Of a DNA stretch of 43,698 nt, positions 23,012 through 29,749 are shown in pieces. Numbering within the stretch: position 1 is the stretch's first letter; each line of letters begins with the position of its first letter. The notes under the pieces are model-generated. The model was given only the letters and a program-made list of their open reading frames with translations, was not told the DNA's origin and did no database searches. The position numbers and the translations under genes were made by a program. The DNA is from an uncultured Anaerolineae bacterium. GTDB taxonomy: Bacteria > Chloroflexota > Anaerolineae > Anaerolineales > Villigracilaceae. The DNA lies in NCBI GenBank assembly GCA_903822545.1, contig CAIJPN010000141.1:1-43698 (forward strand), given 5' to 3'.

Positions 23012-24277
23012 TTAATAAATTGATAGGGCCTGTGACGAAACCTGGCTTTTGGGGTTATAAAGTGCTTTTTCCATCTCATGCCAGAACTGACCGGTCAGGG
23101 TTACATCCAACAGATAGCTGGGAATCGCCCCTAACAGACCACAGGTATTCTCGAATCGCTGCTGTTGATAAGGCACCAGCGCGGCCAGGTTGGTGGAGCC
23201 ATGCCGCCACAGGTAGCGCGAAGCCTGACGAGCCAATTCCAGCAGCGAGAGCAAAGCCTCGGCCTGGCTGGATGGCCGGACGGCATCCTGGGTAGCCTGC
23301 TCCAACAGGAAAATAGCCTTCAATGGCACGGCTTGTTTGGTATTCCAGTGACGGCGATGATTATCGTAGCGTTTATCGCCATAAAAATTGCTCCAAGTGG
23401 GCCAGGGATGCGCCCAAAACTGACCGGAAGCATCACGCACTACCAGGGTAATGTCATCGCAAAGCGACTGCCAGGGCGAATTGAGTCGTCCGCTGGCAGT
23501 GGATTTGCCCACCCCAGAGCGACCTGCCAGCAGCACACCCTGCCCATCCAACGCGGCCAGCGCACTGTGCAGTAACAACCCGCCGCGCGACTGGCATTGC
23601 TGCCCGATGAAGGCTGAAACACGCACCAACTGTGACCATATCCAGGCTGTTTCTGTGCGCGGCGATGGGGGAATCTTTCGCAAGACTTCGAACCGGGAGG
23701 GTGGCGCGTTCAAATAAGCTTGCTGCGATTGCAACACCAGGCGAGGAGCATCACTGGGTGTTGCCAGCACATGGTTGCCTTCAGTGGCCAGGATCAGCAA
23801 TGTTTCAGAGCCACTTTGGGGTGGGTTCTCTTCCAGTTGGGCAGCCCGGGCAAATTGTCGCAGCACCTGAACCGCTTCTACATCACAGGCAATAATGTAG
23901 AAGCAGAAGCCATCTGCCAGGGAAAGGGCAGTGGCAAACGCATCAGGCTGCACCGGCGGGTAGGTAATTTCTTGAAGGGCCGGAGCATTTTCCAGGAACA
24001 AGCTGGTATCATCCAAAAAACCGCGTCGTTTTAATTCTCCAAGAAAAGAAAGAATATCATCCTGCATGGTTGGCGGAGCATCTTCAAATTTGGCGCGCAC
24101 GATGGCTGTGATCTGCTCCAGGTTGTGATGGCCATCCAGCGCCTGCCAGATTTCCAGTGATACCGGTAAAAGCAACAGCAGCTCGTCGAAAAACGGCAAG
24201 TAAAGCATGGGATATTCCGCCAGGTCATGGTACAGCAACGCCTGGGGGCTGCGCAGGGGAAATTCAGGAATTTCCAT
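23012..24277 (-). CDS. scmC: PqqD-like/HPr-kinase-like fusion protein (ScmC-type)
   Basis: A 421-residue protein. Residues about 10-90 resemble a PqqD/RRE peptide-recognition domain (LPVSLEIWQALDGHHNLEQI, LSFLGELKRRGFLD). The C-terminal part resembles HPr kinase/phosphorylase, with Walker A GRSGVGKST (252-260) after LLLHSALAALDGQGVLLA, then a CDD pair (D274, D275) matching the kinase's acidic site. In lasso-peptide clusters HPr-kinase homologues phosphorylate the precursor, so a tailoring kinase is possible. The start at 24277 is 7 nt after the preceding stop and suggests coupling; upstream in-frame starts would overlap the radical SAM gene. The Scm name comes from my memory of the TIGRFAM SynChlorMet cassette and should be checked. 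Confidence 0.75.
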   Translation of the reverse strand: MEIPEFPLRSPQALLYHDLAEYPMLYLPFFDELLLLLPVSLEIWQALDGHHNLEQITAIVRAKFEDAPPTMQDDILSFLGELKRRGFLDDTSLFLENAPALQEITYPPVQPDAFATALSLADGFCFYIIACDVEAVQVLRQFARAAQLEENPPQSGSETLLILATEGNHVLATPSDAPRLVLQSQQAYLNAPPSRFEVLRKIPPSPRTETAWIWSQLVRVSAFIGQQCQSRGGLLLHSALAALDGQGVLLAGRSGVGKSTASGRLNSPWQSLCDDITLVVRDASGQFWAHPWPTWSNFYGDKRYDNHRRHWNTKQAVPLKAIFLLEQATQDAVRPSSQAEALLSLLELARQASRYLWRHGSTNLAALVPYQQQRFENTCGLLGAIPSYLLDVTLTGQFWHEMEKALYNPKSQVSSQALSIY

Positions 24278-24284
24278 ATCTGGT

Positions 24285-25427
24285 TTAATGCGTTGTTGTG
24301 GGGTTAACCAGGCGTGTGGCCGGGAACAAACCACGCTCATAAGCACGGGCGCAGAACTGGTAGGGAGCATTTACCGAACCGGAAGAGTGGTAATTGTTTG
24401 CCAGGCAGCTCCCTAAACAAAACTCACGGTGCAGGCATTCGGCGCAAACCCCTTCAAACTGTGCCGGAACTTTGGCGCGCAGATCGAGCAATCCAGGGCT
24501 GGCACACCACACATCACGCAAGGTATCGCGCCCAATATTGCCATAAACCAGTTCTGGGATGTTAGTGCCGATGCCACACAAGGCCAGGTCGCCACCGGGC
24601 AGGATACCCAGGATACCCATCACACCGCAACGATCAAGCGAACCGCGCATGATGCGTGAGATAGGTCGGAAAGCAAACGGGATATCAAAAACCACCCGCA
24701 AATCGGTGTTGGGGATGATTTCTTTCTCAACCTTGCGATTGAGTTCCAGTATTTCATCGATGCTCAGTCCCTGGGTATCGTTAAAATGTTCGCCACGGCC
24801 CATTTCCTGGATCAGGTTATATTTGACCGATTCGCAGCCCAACTCTTCGGCCAGTTTCACCACCTGGGCGGCCTGCGAGGCGTTGCCGCGATACAGCGAG
24901 CAGATAATCTGCGGGCGATAACCCACACGGCGCAATGAGCGAATGCCAGCGATGGTGCGATCGAAGCTGCCTGGCACGGCACGCATATAATCGTGGGTAG
25001 CGGCATCAGCGCCATCCAGGCTGACGGAGATAAAACTGACACTGCTGTTGTCTCGCATGTATGTTGCCAGATCATCATCCATCAACGTGGCATTTGTTTC
25101 GATAATTGTTCTCAATCCGGCCTGGGCCAACAAATCCAACAATTCGCGGAAACGCGGATGCAGGGTAGGTTCACCACCAGTGAGTTTTGCACTGATTAAC
25201 CCCAGTGGTCGGCCTTGCTCGATGGCCGAGCGGATGTGTTCCACCTGTACAAACGTTCCGATTTCACGGGCAGTAGTTGCATTAGGCTGGAAGTTGGGCG
25301 TAATCCAGCAGTGACGACAGGCCAGGTTACAGGACCCGGCAGCGTAAATATACAATGAGCGCAACGGTGGGACACCCGCTGGCAGGTCAACGGCTACAGG
25401 AGTTTGGTTTTGGTCAGTAGGAAGCAT
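24285..25427 (-). CDS. radical SAM/SPASM peptide-modifying protein 2 (ScmF-like)
   Basis: A 380-residue radical SAM enzyme. C33, C37 and C40 (CNLACRHC) bind the SAM [4Fe-4S] cluster, followed by KLTGGEPTLHPRF and the SLDGADAATHDYMR strand. The C-terminal SPASM domain supplies auxiliary-cluster cysteines: DRCGVMG, LALCGIGTN, CAECLHREFCLGSC and a final QFC. This is the PqqE/thioether-maturase architecture. It lies 12 nt after the first radical SAM gene with GAGAGG before the ATG, and two such enzymes in tandem imply two modification steps or a complex. The order PqqD-rSAM-rSAM-HPrK matches the Scm cassette as I recall it. Confidence 0.9.
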   Translation of the reverse strand: MLPTDQNQTPVAVDLPAGVPPLRSLYIYAAGSCNLACRHCWITPNFQPNATTAREIGTFVQVEHIRSAIEQGRPLGLISAKLTGGEPTLHPRFRELLDLLAQAGLRTIIETNATLMDDDLATYMRDNSSVSFISVSLDGADAATHDYMRAVPGSFDRTIAGIRSLRRVGYRPQIICSLYRGNASQAAQVVKLAEELGCESVKYNLIQEMGRGEHFNDTQGLSIDEILELNRKVEKEIIPNTDLRVVFDIPFAFRPISRIMRGSLDRCGVMGILGILPGGDLALCGIGTNIPELVYGNIGRDTLRDVWCASPGLLDLRAKVPAQFEGVCAECLHREFCLGSCLANNYHSSGSVNAPYQFCARAYERGLFPATRLVNPTTTH

Positions 25428-25439
25428 CTCAGGTACCTC

Positions 25440-26570
25440 TCAAGCTGGTAAGTTGGTAGTCTGTTCCAGGAAGCGCCGGTAGCAATCTTCCGGGTTGGCG
25501 CGATTGAAGTCACCGGTGACTTCGTATGCCATGCCGGGGCAGCTGCCGTTGCAATACGAATTCCACTTGCAGGTTTCGCAGCCCGGCACCCGCGACATGG
25601 GGATGACCCGGCGGGCGCGCAAGGATTGCAAGGCGGGGTGTTCCTGCCAGATTTTTTCGAGTGAGTCGGTGGTGATATTCCCCAACGATACGCCGTGCAG
25701 GATATGACAGGGCACAACTGTGCCATCATGCAGGATGGCTAATTTGGAAAAGATGCAGCCACAAGCCGAGAGTGTGCCCATTTCCCAACGTTTGGTTTTT
25801 TCACCAGTTTTGCTGGCATGCTCCATCTCTGCATACATTTTCTGGTTGGCCTGTGGCCCCGCGGCAGCTTGCAGGCGTCCGGGATATTTGGCTGACAGGC
25901 GTTCCAGAATGTGCATGGCCTCCAGCTTTTCAGCCGGGGTCAGGGCGATATCTTCCTGGTTGGCGCAGGCGGCCCCCATAGGCATGGCGCTGTTGGTGGA
26001 AATAGACGGCAGGCCCACCTCTTCCAGCAGCATCGCGGCCACATTTTCAAGATCGTGCAGATTGTGGCGGTTGATGGTCACACGCACATTCAAAGGCAGG
26101 TTGGCTTTTTTGAGCAGGCGCAGACCGCGCAGCGCGCGCTCAAAGCTGTGTGGACGGCTGAGATCGTGGACATCAGCGCTGGAGCCATCAATCGATACCT
26201 GGATTGAGTCCATGCGCAGGCGTCGTTTGCCCACATCAAACTGGGCAACGATATTTTCATCCACCAGGGTGCCATTGGTGATCAGGCTATAGCGCATCCG
26301 GTTGGCAATCACCCCATCCAACAGGGTGAAAAAATCGCGCCGGGTGAAGATTTCGCCGCCGGTCAGGGTTACCCGCTGGACAGCCAGGCGGCCCAACTCG
26401 TTGAAAAAGGTCAGCCAGGTTTCGGTGGGCAGGTTTCCCAGCGCCACCATTTCATTGGCGTAGTAACAATACTGGCAGCGCAGGTTGCAGGTACCGGTAA
26501 GGGCAATTTCCACCGATTTAAACGGGGCGATGACTGGCAGCACGGTGGGGGTAGGTTCGGGAGTGGTCAT
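25440..26570 (-). CDS. radical SAM/SPASM peptide-modifying protein 1 (ScmE-like)
   Basis: A 376-residue radical SAM protein with the canonical CNLRCQYC (C28, C32, C35), VTLTGGEIFTRRDF and QVSIDGSSADVHD. The SPASM region has SACGCIF, VVPCHILHG, CETCKWNSYCNGSCPG and a final DCYR. It is a paralogue of its downstream neighbour but clearly different in sequence. It follows the PqqD-like gene by 74 nt. It probably acts on the peptide encoded at 22656-22898, delivered by PqqD-type domains. Confidence 0.9.
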   Translation of the reverse strand: MTTPEPTPTVLPVIAPFKSVEIALTGTCNLRCQYCYYANEMVALGNLPTETWLTFFNELGRLAVQRVTLTGGEIFTRRDFFTLLDGVIANRMRYSLITNGTLVDENIVAQFDVGKRRLRMDSIQVSIDGSSADVHDLSRPHSFERALRGLRLLKKANLPLNVRVTINRHNLHDLENVAAMLLEEVGLPSISTNSAMPMGAACANQEDIALTPAEKLEAMHILERLSAKYPGRLQAAAGPQANQKMYAEMEHASKTGEKTKRWEMGTLSACGCIFSKLAILHDGTVVPCHILHGVSLGNITTDSLEKIWQEHPALQSLRARRVIPMSRVPGCETCKWNSYCNGSCPGMAYEVTGDFNRANPEDCYRRFLEQTTNLPA

Positions 26571-26644
26571 TGGGTTTCATCCTCGGGTCTAACCAATAAA
26601 ATAAGGCTTTTGAGAATTCGTGTGGACGAATCTGCAACAGTGCT

Positions 26645-26944
26645 TCAGGCAGGGCTCAGCACTTCGCCGATAAATCCACCCGGCAGCAGGGCTGCCAAAA
26701 AGGCTTCCACATCCCCCTGAATCTGGTCTGCGGGCGCATCTTCATAATTTGCCAGCAGGCAGGCAACCAGGTTTTCACGCGTAGCAGGCTGGGCCAGTGC
26801 GCGCCACAACAGCAGGCTGGTGTTATTGATGGCCAATACCGCATCAACATCGGGATTGTAAAGGATCGCCCCTTCGCCGGGCTCTTCTTCACGGCAGGAA
26901 ACATCGGGGTTGGCTTGGTACGAGGCAGTGTTCACGAGGTTCAT
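26645..26944 (-). CDS. scmD: PqqD-like peptide chaperone (ScmD-like)
   Basis: A 99-residue PqqD-family protein: NPDVSCREEEPGEGAILYNPD, then the helical VLAINNTSLLLWRALAQP and LVACLLANYEDAP, and the terminal VEAFLAALLPGGFIGEV. PqqD domains bind RiPP leader peptides and present them to radical SAM enzymes. I chose the ATG at 26944 because AAGGAG lies 8-9 nt upstream. First gene of the minus-strand cluster. Confidence 0.85.
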   Translation of the reverse strand: MNLVNTASYQANPDVSCREEEPGEGAILYNPDVDAVLAINNTSLLLWRALAQPATRENLVACLLANYEDAPADQIQGDVEAFLAALLPGGFIGEVLSPA

Positions 26945-27059
26945 TGGATTTTTCTCCTTGCGACAATAAATTAGGCTGACACTGAGCAAACCCCGCCCCG
27001 TCAGCTTGATTACACTCTCAAATTGGTATGAATCGACAAACTAAGGTTGATTGGGCGCG

Positions 27060-27089
27060 AGTATACACTATTTTATTATAGAGTTTCAG
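27060..27089 (-). promoter_or_regulatory. candidate promoter of the RiPP-type cluster
   Basis: On the minus strand CTGAAA (27089-27084), an 18-bp spacer and TATACT (27065-27060) fit a weak sigma70-type promoter about 115 nt before the PqqD-like ATG. A perfect TATAAT (27080-27075) overlaps it but lacks a good -35. Confidence 0.35.
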
Positions 27090-27206
27090 GTTGATGAACC
27101 TTAAACGAAAATTCCAGATTCTGCTGAAATTTACAGTTTTGCCAATTCGCCAATTGCATCTGCGGTTAATGCTTTTTGCAGCAGAGTCGCCCTGATTAAC
27201 ACTTCG

Positions 27207-27215
27207 TGCTATACT
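27207..27215 (+). promoter_or_regulatory. extended -10 promoter of the SLATT/TIR-like pair
   Basis: TGCTATACT is an extended -10 element. Transcription would start near 27222, about 50 nt before the ATG at 27273. The same nonamer occurs before the diguanylate cyclase gene (29709-29717). Confidence 0.5.
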
Positions 27216-27272
27216 ATTTTTAGTTTTACAGGGCCATTTCTCATATTATTTCCCTTGGAAAGGTATTCGACT

Positions 27273-27857
27273 ATGCTCACAAAAATGTTTAGAGGCATCA
27301 AAGGCTTGTTCATTGAAGAGAAAAAAACGGTTGACCCCAATAAAATTTCATACCCTAAGCTTCCGCCCCGTAAATTTGCCACCGTTTCTCCTGAAGAATA
27401 TATCTCTGAACGCTTAAACGATGCCATTGCATGGTATGACAAAAGCGCCAACTCTTCCAAGAAAACATACCTGGTGATGCGCGCTGCTACGGTGATCGGT
27501 GGCGCGCTGGTGCCTGTTCTGGTCAATATCAAAATCACATCGTTTGAGCCTGTAATTTCATTAATCACCACCCTTATCAGTTTGATGGTGGTTTTGCTGG
27601 TTTCGCTCGAGAGCGTTTATCACTTCCGCGAGCAGTGGACCAATTATCGTTCCACCGAACAATATTTGCGCAATGAGTATTTCCTGTTTACTTCCAATGG
27701 CGGTGTTTATGGGGATATGGATGCTCCCAAAGCATATCGCCATTTTGTGGAGCGGATCGAGGAAATTATCGGGGCGGAGAATACATCCACGCTGAAGGTG
27801 ATGACTTCGCTGGCGGAAACGAAAACGGATACAAAAAACCCGGTTAAGCCCGTCTAA
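27273..27857 (+). CDS. DUF4231/SLATT-like two-TM membrane protein
   Basis: A 194-residue protein with two central membrane helices (about residues 57-80 and 88-113), followed by the DUF4231 signature FREQWTNYRSTEQYLRNEYFLF and GVYGD. DUF4231 belongs to the SLATT superfamily, described as predicted membrane effectors in nucleotide-linked conflict systems with SLOG, SMODS or TIR partners. The next gene, 30 nt away, encodes a TIR/SLOG-like protein, which is that pairing. I chose the ATG at 27273, with GGAAAGG upstream. Expected in the cytoplasmic membrane. A pore-forming suicide role is inference. Confidence 0.8.
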   Translation: MLTKMFRGIKGLFIEEKKTVDPNKISYPKLPPRKFATVSPEEYISERLNDAIAWYDKSANSSKKTYLVMRAATVIGGALVPVLVNIKITSFEPVISLITTLISLMVVLLVSLESVYHFREQWTNYRSTEQYLRNEYFLFTSNGGVYGDMDAPKAYRHFVERIEEIIGAENTSTLKVMTSLAETKTDTKNPVKPV

Positions 27858-27887
27858 ACAGAGTGTAGAAGGAATGGAGAATATTTC

Positions 27888-28388
27888 GTGACCATTGATA
27901 TTTTTCTCAGTGTGGGGCGGGTGCAAACCCCCGACCAGGAAACGTTTATCCAATCGGTTGAAAAACTGCTGGCTGAGCATGATCTGCGCCCCCGAACAGT
28001 TGGCCGTACCGATTTTACCAGCGGGAAACCGCTGGAAACCATTTTAAGCGTGATGAAGGAATGTTCTGGTACGCTGGTTATTGCGTTTGAACGATTTCGC
28101 TTTGCTGCGGGGGTTGAATTTCCCGGCAGCCCGGGCTCATCCAACCTGAAGGATGTTTCCCTGCCCACAGTTTGGAATCAGATCGAGGCGGGGATGGCCT
28201 ATTCGTTGGGTCACCCACTGCTGGCGGTGGTTGAAGCCAACCTGCGTGATGAGGGGCTGCTGGAGGATGGTTATGACTGGTTTGTAAACTGGGTTACGCT
28301 TACCCCTGAAAGTTTGCAAACTGATGCTTTTGAGGACACTTTTAGGCACTGGAAGGAAAAAGTGGCTGCTTTTGCAGGGAATAAGTAG
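27888..28388 (+). CDS. TIR/SLOG-like nucleotide-sensing protein
   Basis: A 166-residue Rossmann-like protein. It opens with IDIFLSVGRV and continues with VGRTDFTSGKPLETILSVMKE, CSGTLVIAFERF and PTVWNQIEAGMAYSLGHPLL. The last block has the tryptophan-to-glutamate arrangement of TIR-like domains; the opening strand-turn also fits SLOG/TIR folds. No name can be given with confidence. It uses a GTG start, with GGAATGGAG 8 nt upstream. With the SLATT-like gene it forms a compact pair under one promoter, ended by a hairpin at 28408. Likely a sensor or NAD-type enzyme working with the membrane partner. Confidence 0.65.
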   Translation: MTIDIFLSVGRVQTPDQETFIQSVEKLLAEHDLRPRTVGRTDFTSGKPLETILSVMKECSGTLVIAFERFRFAAGVEFPGSPGSSNLKDVSLPTVWNQIEAGMAYSLGHPLLAVVEANLRDEGLLEDGYDWFVNWVTLTPESLQTDAFEDTFRHWKEKVAAFAGNK

Positions 28389-28407
28389 TTGGTAAACGGG
28401 TTTATCT

Positions 28408-28444
28408 ACGCGGGGCAGCCGGTTTCGGTTTGCTCCGCGTTTTG
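28408..28444 (+). terminator. terminator after the SLATT/TIR-like pair
   Basis: ACGCGG (28408-28413) pairs with CCGCGT (28435-28440). The stem is extended imperfectly by GGCA/TGCT and followed by TTTTGTTATT. Moderate quality. Confidence 0.5.
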
Positions 28445-28481
28445 TTATTAATTTGGGTTCTGCCGTTTTGCATGAAAACTT

Positions 28482-28575
28482 GTAGGGGTGACCCGTCGAA
28501 GTGTAAGCGGATGCAGTTTTGCAGAAAATCCCGATATAAAGCCATGATTTTTCGCGCCAGGCGGGTTGCCCCTAC
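28482..28575. repeat. inverted repeat GTAGGGG(TG/CA)ACCCG(T/C)C
   Basis: Arms 28482-28497 and 28560-28575 match as inverted copies at 13 of 16 positions, with 62 nt between them. The GTAGGGGCAACCC-type arm is a recurrent intergenic sequence in several bacterial phyla. No gene is inside. Confidence 0.55.
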
Positions 28576-28620
28576 CTGTCACCACATTGAAAACGGGAGA
28601 GCCTTAATTTGTCAGGCTGG

Positions 28621-28680
28621 TATATTGACAGACGATATATCGCGTGATAATATATTGTCAGGTGATATATCGCATAGCGA
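28621..28680 (+). promoter_or_regulatory. tandem 30-bp operator overlapping the padR promoter
   Basis: Two tandem 30-bp units (28621-28650 and 28651-28680) share TATATTG-CA and GATATATCGC exactly 30 bp apart. The first contains TTGACA (28625-28630), which pairs over 17 bp with TAATAT (28648-28653). CGATATATCG (28633-28642) lies between -35 and -10. Occupation by the PadR-type protein would block the promoter, so autoregulation is likely. The repeats are seen directly; the binding is inferred. Confidence 0.65.
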
Positions 28681-28695
28681 TGCAAGGAGGCTGAC

Positions 28696-29013
28696 TTGGC
28701 AAACGATTTTTCGAAATACCTACCCCTGACTGAATCGACAGCTTATACACTGCTGGCGCTGGTGGAGCCGCTGCATGGTTATGGCGTGATGCAGAAGGTG
28801 GAGCAAATGAGCGAGGGTACAGTCAAAATTGGGCCGGGGACGCTGTATGGAGCTTTCACCACGCTTGAGGGTGAAGGGTTAATTGTCAAAGTTGGTGAGG
28901 CGGATCGCCGTAAAACGTATGCTTTGGCGGATAAGGGCCGGGCTGTGTTGGTTGAACATATCCGGCGGTCGGAAATTTTTGTCAATAACGGGAGGCTGCT
29001 ACAGGGCGGTTAA
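28696..29013 (+). CDS. PadR family transcriptional regulator
   Basis: A 105-residue PadR regulator. The winged helix shows STAYTLLALVEPLHGYGVMQKVEQM, then IGPGTLYGAFTTLEGEGLI and RRKTYALADKGRAVL. It is short, lacking the long C-terminal helix of larger members. It starts with TTG at 28696, with AAGGAGG 5 nt upstream. The next gene encodes a DUF2812 membrane protein, a common partner of PadR genes. The tandem 30-bp repeat immediately upstream is its probable own operator. Confidence 0.92.
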   Translation: MANDFSKYLPLTESTAYTLLALVEPLHGYGVMQKVEQMSEGTVKIGPGTLYGAFTTLEGEGLIVKVGEADRRKTYALADKGRAVLVEHIRRSEIFVNNGRLLQGG

Positions 29014-29108
29014 ATCTGCCTGGTAGCGGTTTGCACTGGATGTTGAGAGTAATACGATTAAACGGGTAAAGTTTTCGCGGGTATTTTTTGCAGAGAAGGA
29101 GAGATGCT

Positions 29109-29627
29109 ATGACTACGATGAAAGAATTCCACTGGTTTTGGGCGTGGGAAGATGAGAGAGAAGAGGCCTGGTTGGGTGAGATGGCGCAGAAGGGCTGGCA
29201 CTTTAAGTCGGTGACGATGCCGGGGTTTTACACGTTTGAGCATGGTGAGCCGCGCAATGATGTTTACCGGTTGGATTTTTTGGCTGACTTCCGGGCTAAG
29301 GCGGATTATCTGCAATTATTCATGGATGCGGGCTGGGAGTATATGGGCGAGATGGGCAGCTGGCAGTATTTCCGTAAAACGGCGCGGGATGGTGAGGTGC
29401 CTGAGATTTTTAGTGATAATGCTTCGAAAGCGACCAAGTATCGCCGGGTTTTGCTGGTGTTGGTGGTATTGCTGCCGTTGTATGTCAATTCGCTTAATCT
29501 TTTGAACAAACAGGCTGATACTTTTAGCCAAATCCTGACTTTTGTGATGTTCCTGTTGTTGGTTTTGTATGCGTATGGCATTATTCAGTTGGGAAGGCGT
29601 ATCAGCCAGTTGAGCAAGAAGGTTTGA
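29109..29627 (+). CDS. DUF2812 domain membrane protein
   Basis: A 172-residue protein with an N-terminal soluble DUF2812 domain: FHWFWAWEDEREEAWLGEMAQKGWHF written as FHWFWAWEDE plus EEAWLGEMAQKGWHF, then YRLDFLADF and DAGWEYMGEMGSWQYFRK. Two C-terminal membrane helices follow (about 118-138 and 145-165). DUF2812 genes often follow PadR regulators and are thought to be part of PadR-controlled envelope responses; the molecular role is unknown. I chose the ATG at 29109, with AAGGAG 7 nt upstream. Confidence 0.85.
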   Translation: MTTMKEFHWFWAWEDEREEAWLGEMAQKGWHFKSVTMPGFYTFEHGEPRNDVYRLDFLADFRAKADYLQLFMDAGWEYMGEMGSWQYFRKTARDGEVPEIFSDNASKATKYRRVLLVLVVLLPLYVNSLNLLNKQADTFSQILTFVMFLLLVLYAYGIIQLGRRISQLSKKV

Positions 29628-29708
29628 TGGTTGTTTTGCCTGGGGGTGTTTTGTTATGAAATTTTTACTGTTGGAGCAGGTTGTTCTTACGAACATGATG
29701 GGTGTCTA

Positions 29709-29717
29709 TGCTATACT
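29709..29717 (+). promoter_or_regulatory. extended -10 promoter of the diguanylate cyclase gene
   Basis: TGCTATACT lies about 33 nt before the ATG. No good -35 is present, as is normal for extended -10 promoters. GTTCTTACGAAC, a short inverted repeat, lies just upstream (29683-29694). Confidence 0.45.
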
Positions 29718-29749
29718 GCCGTAGCCTTAAAAATGTTCAGGAATAGCCC

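Larger units (their letters stand above)
26945..27272. other. divergent promoter region between RiPP cluster and SLATT/TIR-like pair
   Basis: No gene is seen here. It holds AT-rich promoter-like sequence for both directions: on the minus strand a TATACT and a TATAAT near 27060-27080, and on the plus strand an extended -10 near 27207-27215. Confidence 0.5.
28389..28695. other. 307-bp gap before padR-type gene
   Basis: It contains a terminator hairpin (28408-28444), a long-loop inverted repeat (28482-28575) and the tandem operator/promoter of the PadR gene (28621-28680). No coding sequence is supported. Confidence 0.6.

Noticed and set aside
28621..28680. Two 30-bp repeats as a minimal CRISPR array
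   Set aside because: The units are directly adjacent without spacers, contain a promoter, and there are no cas genes. An operator explains them better.
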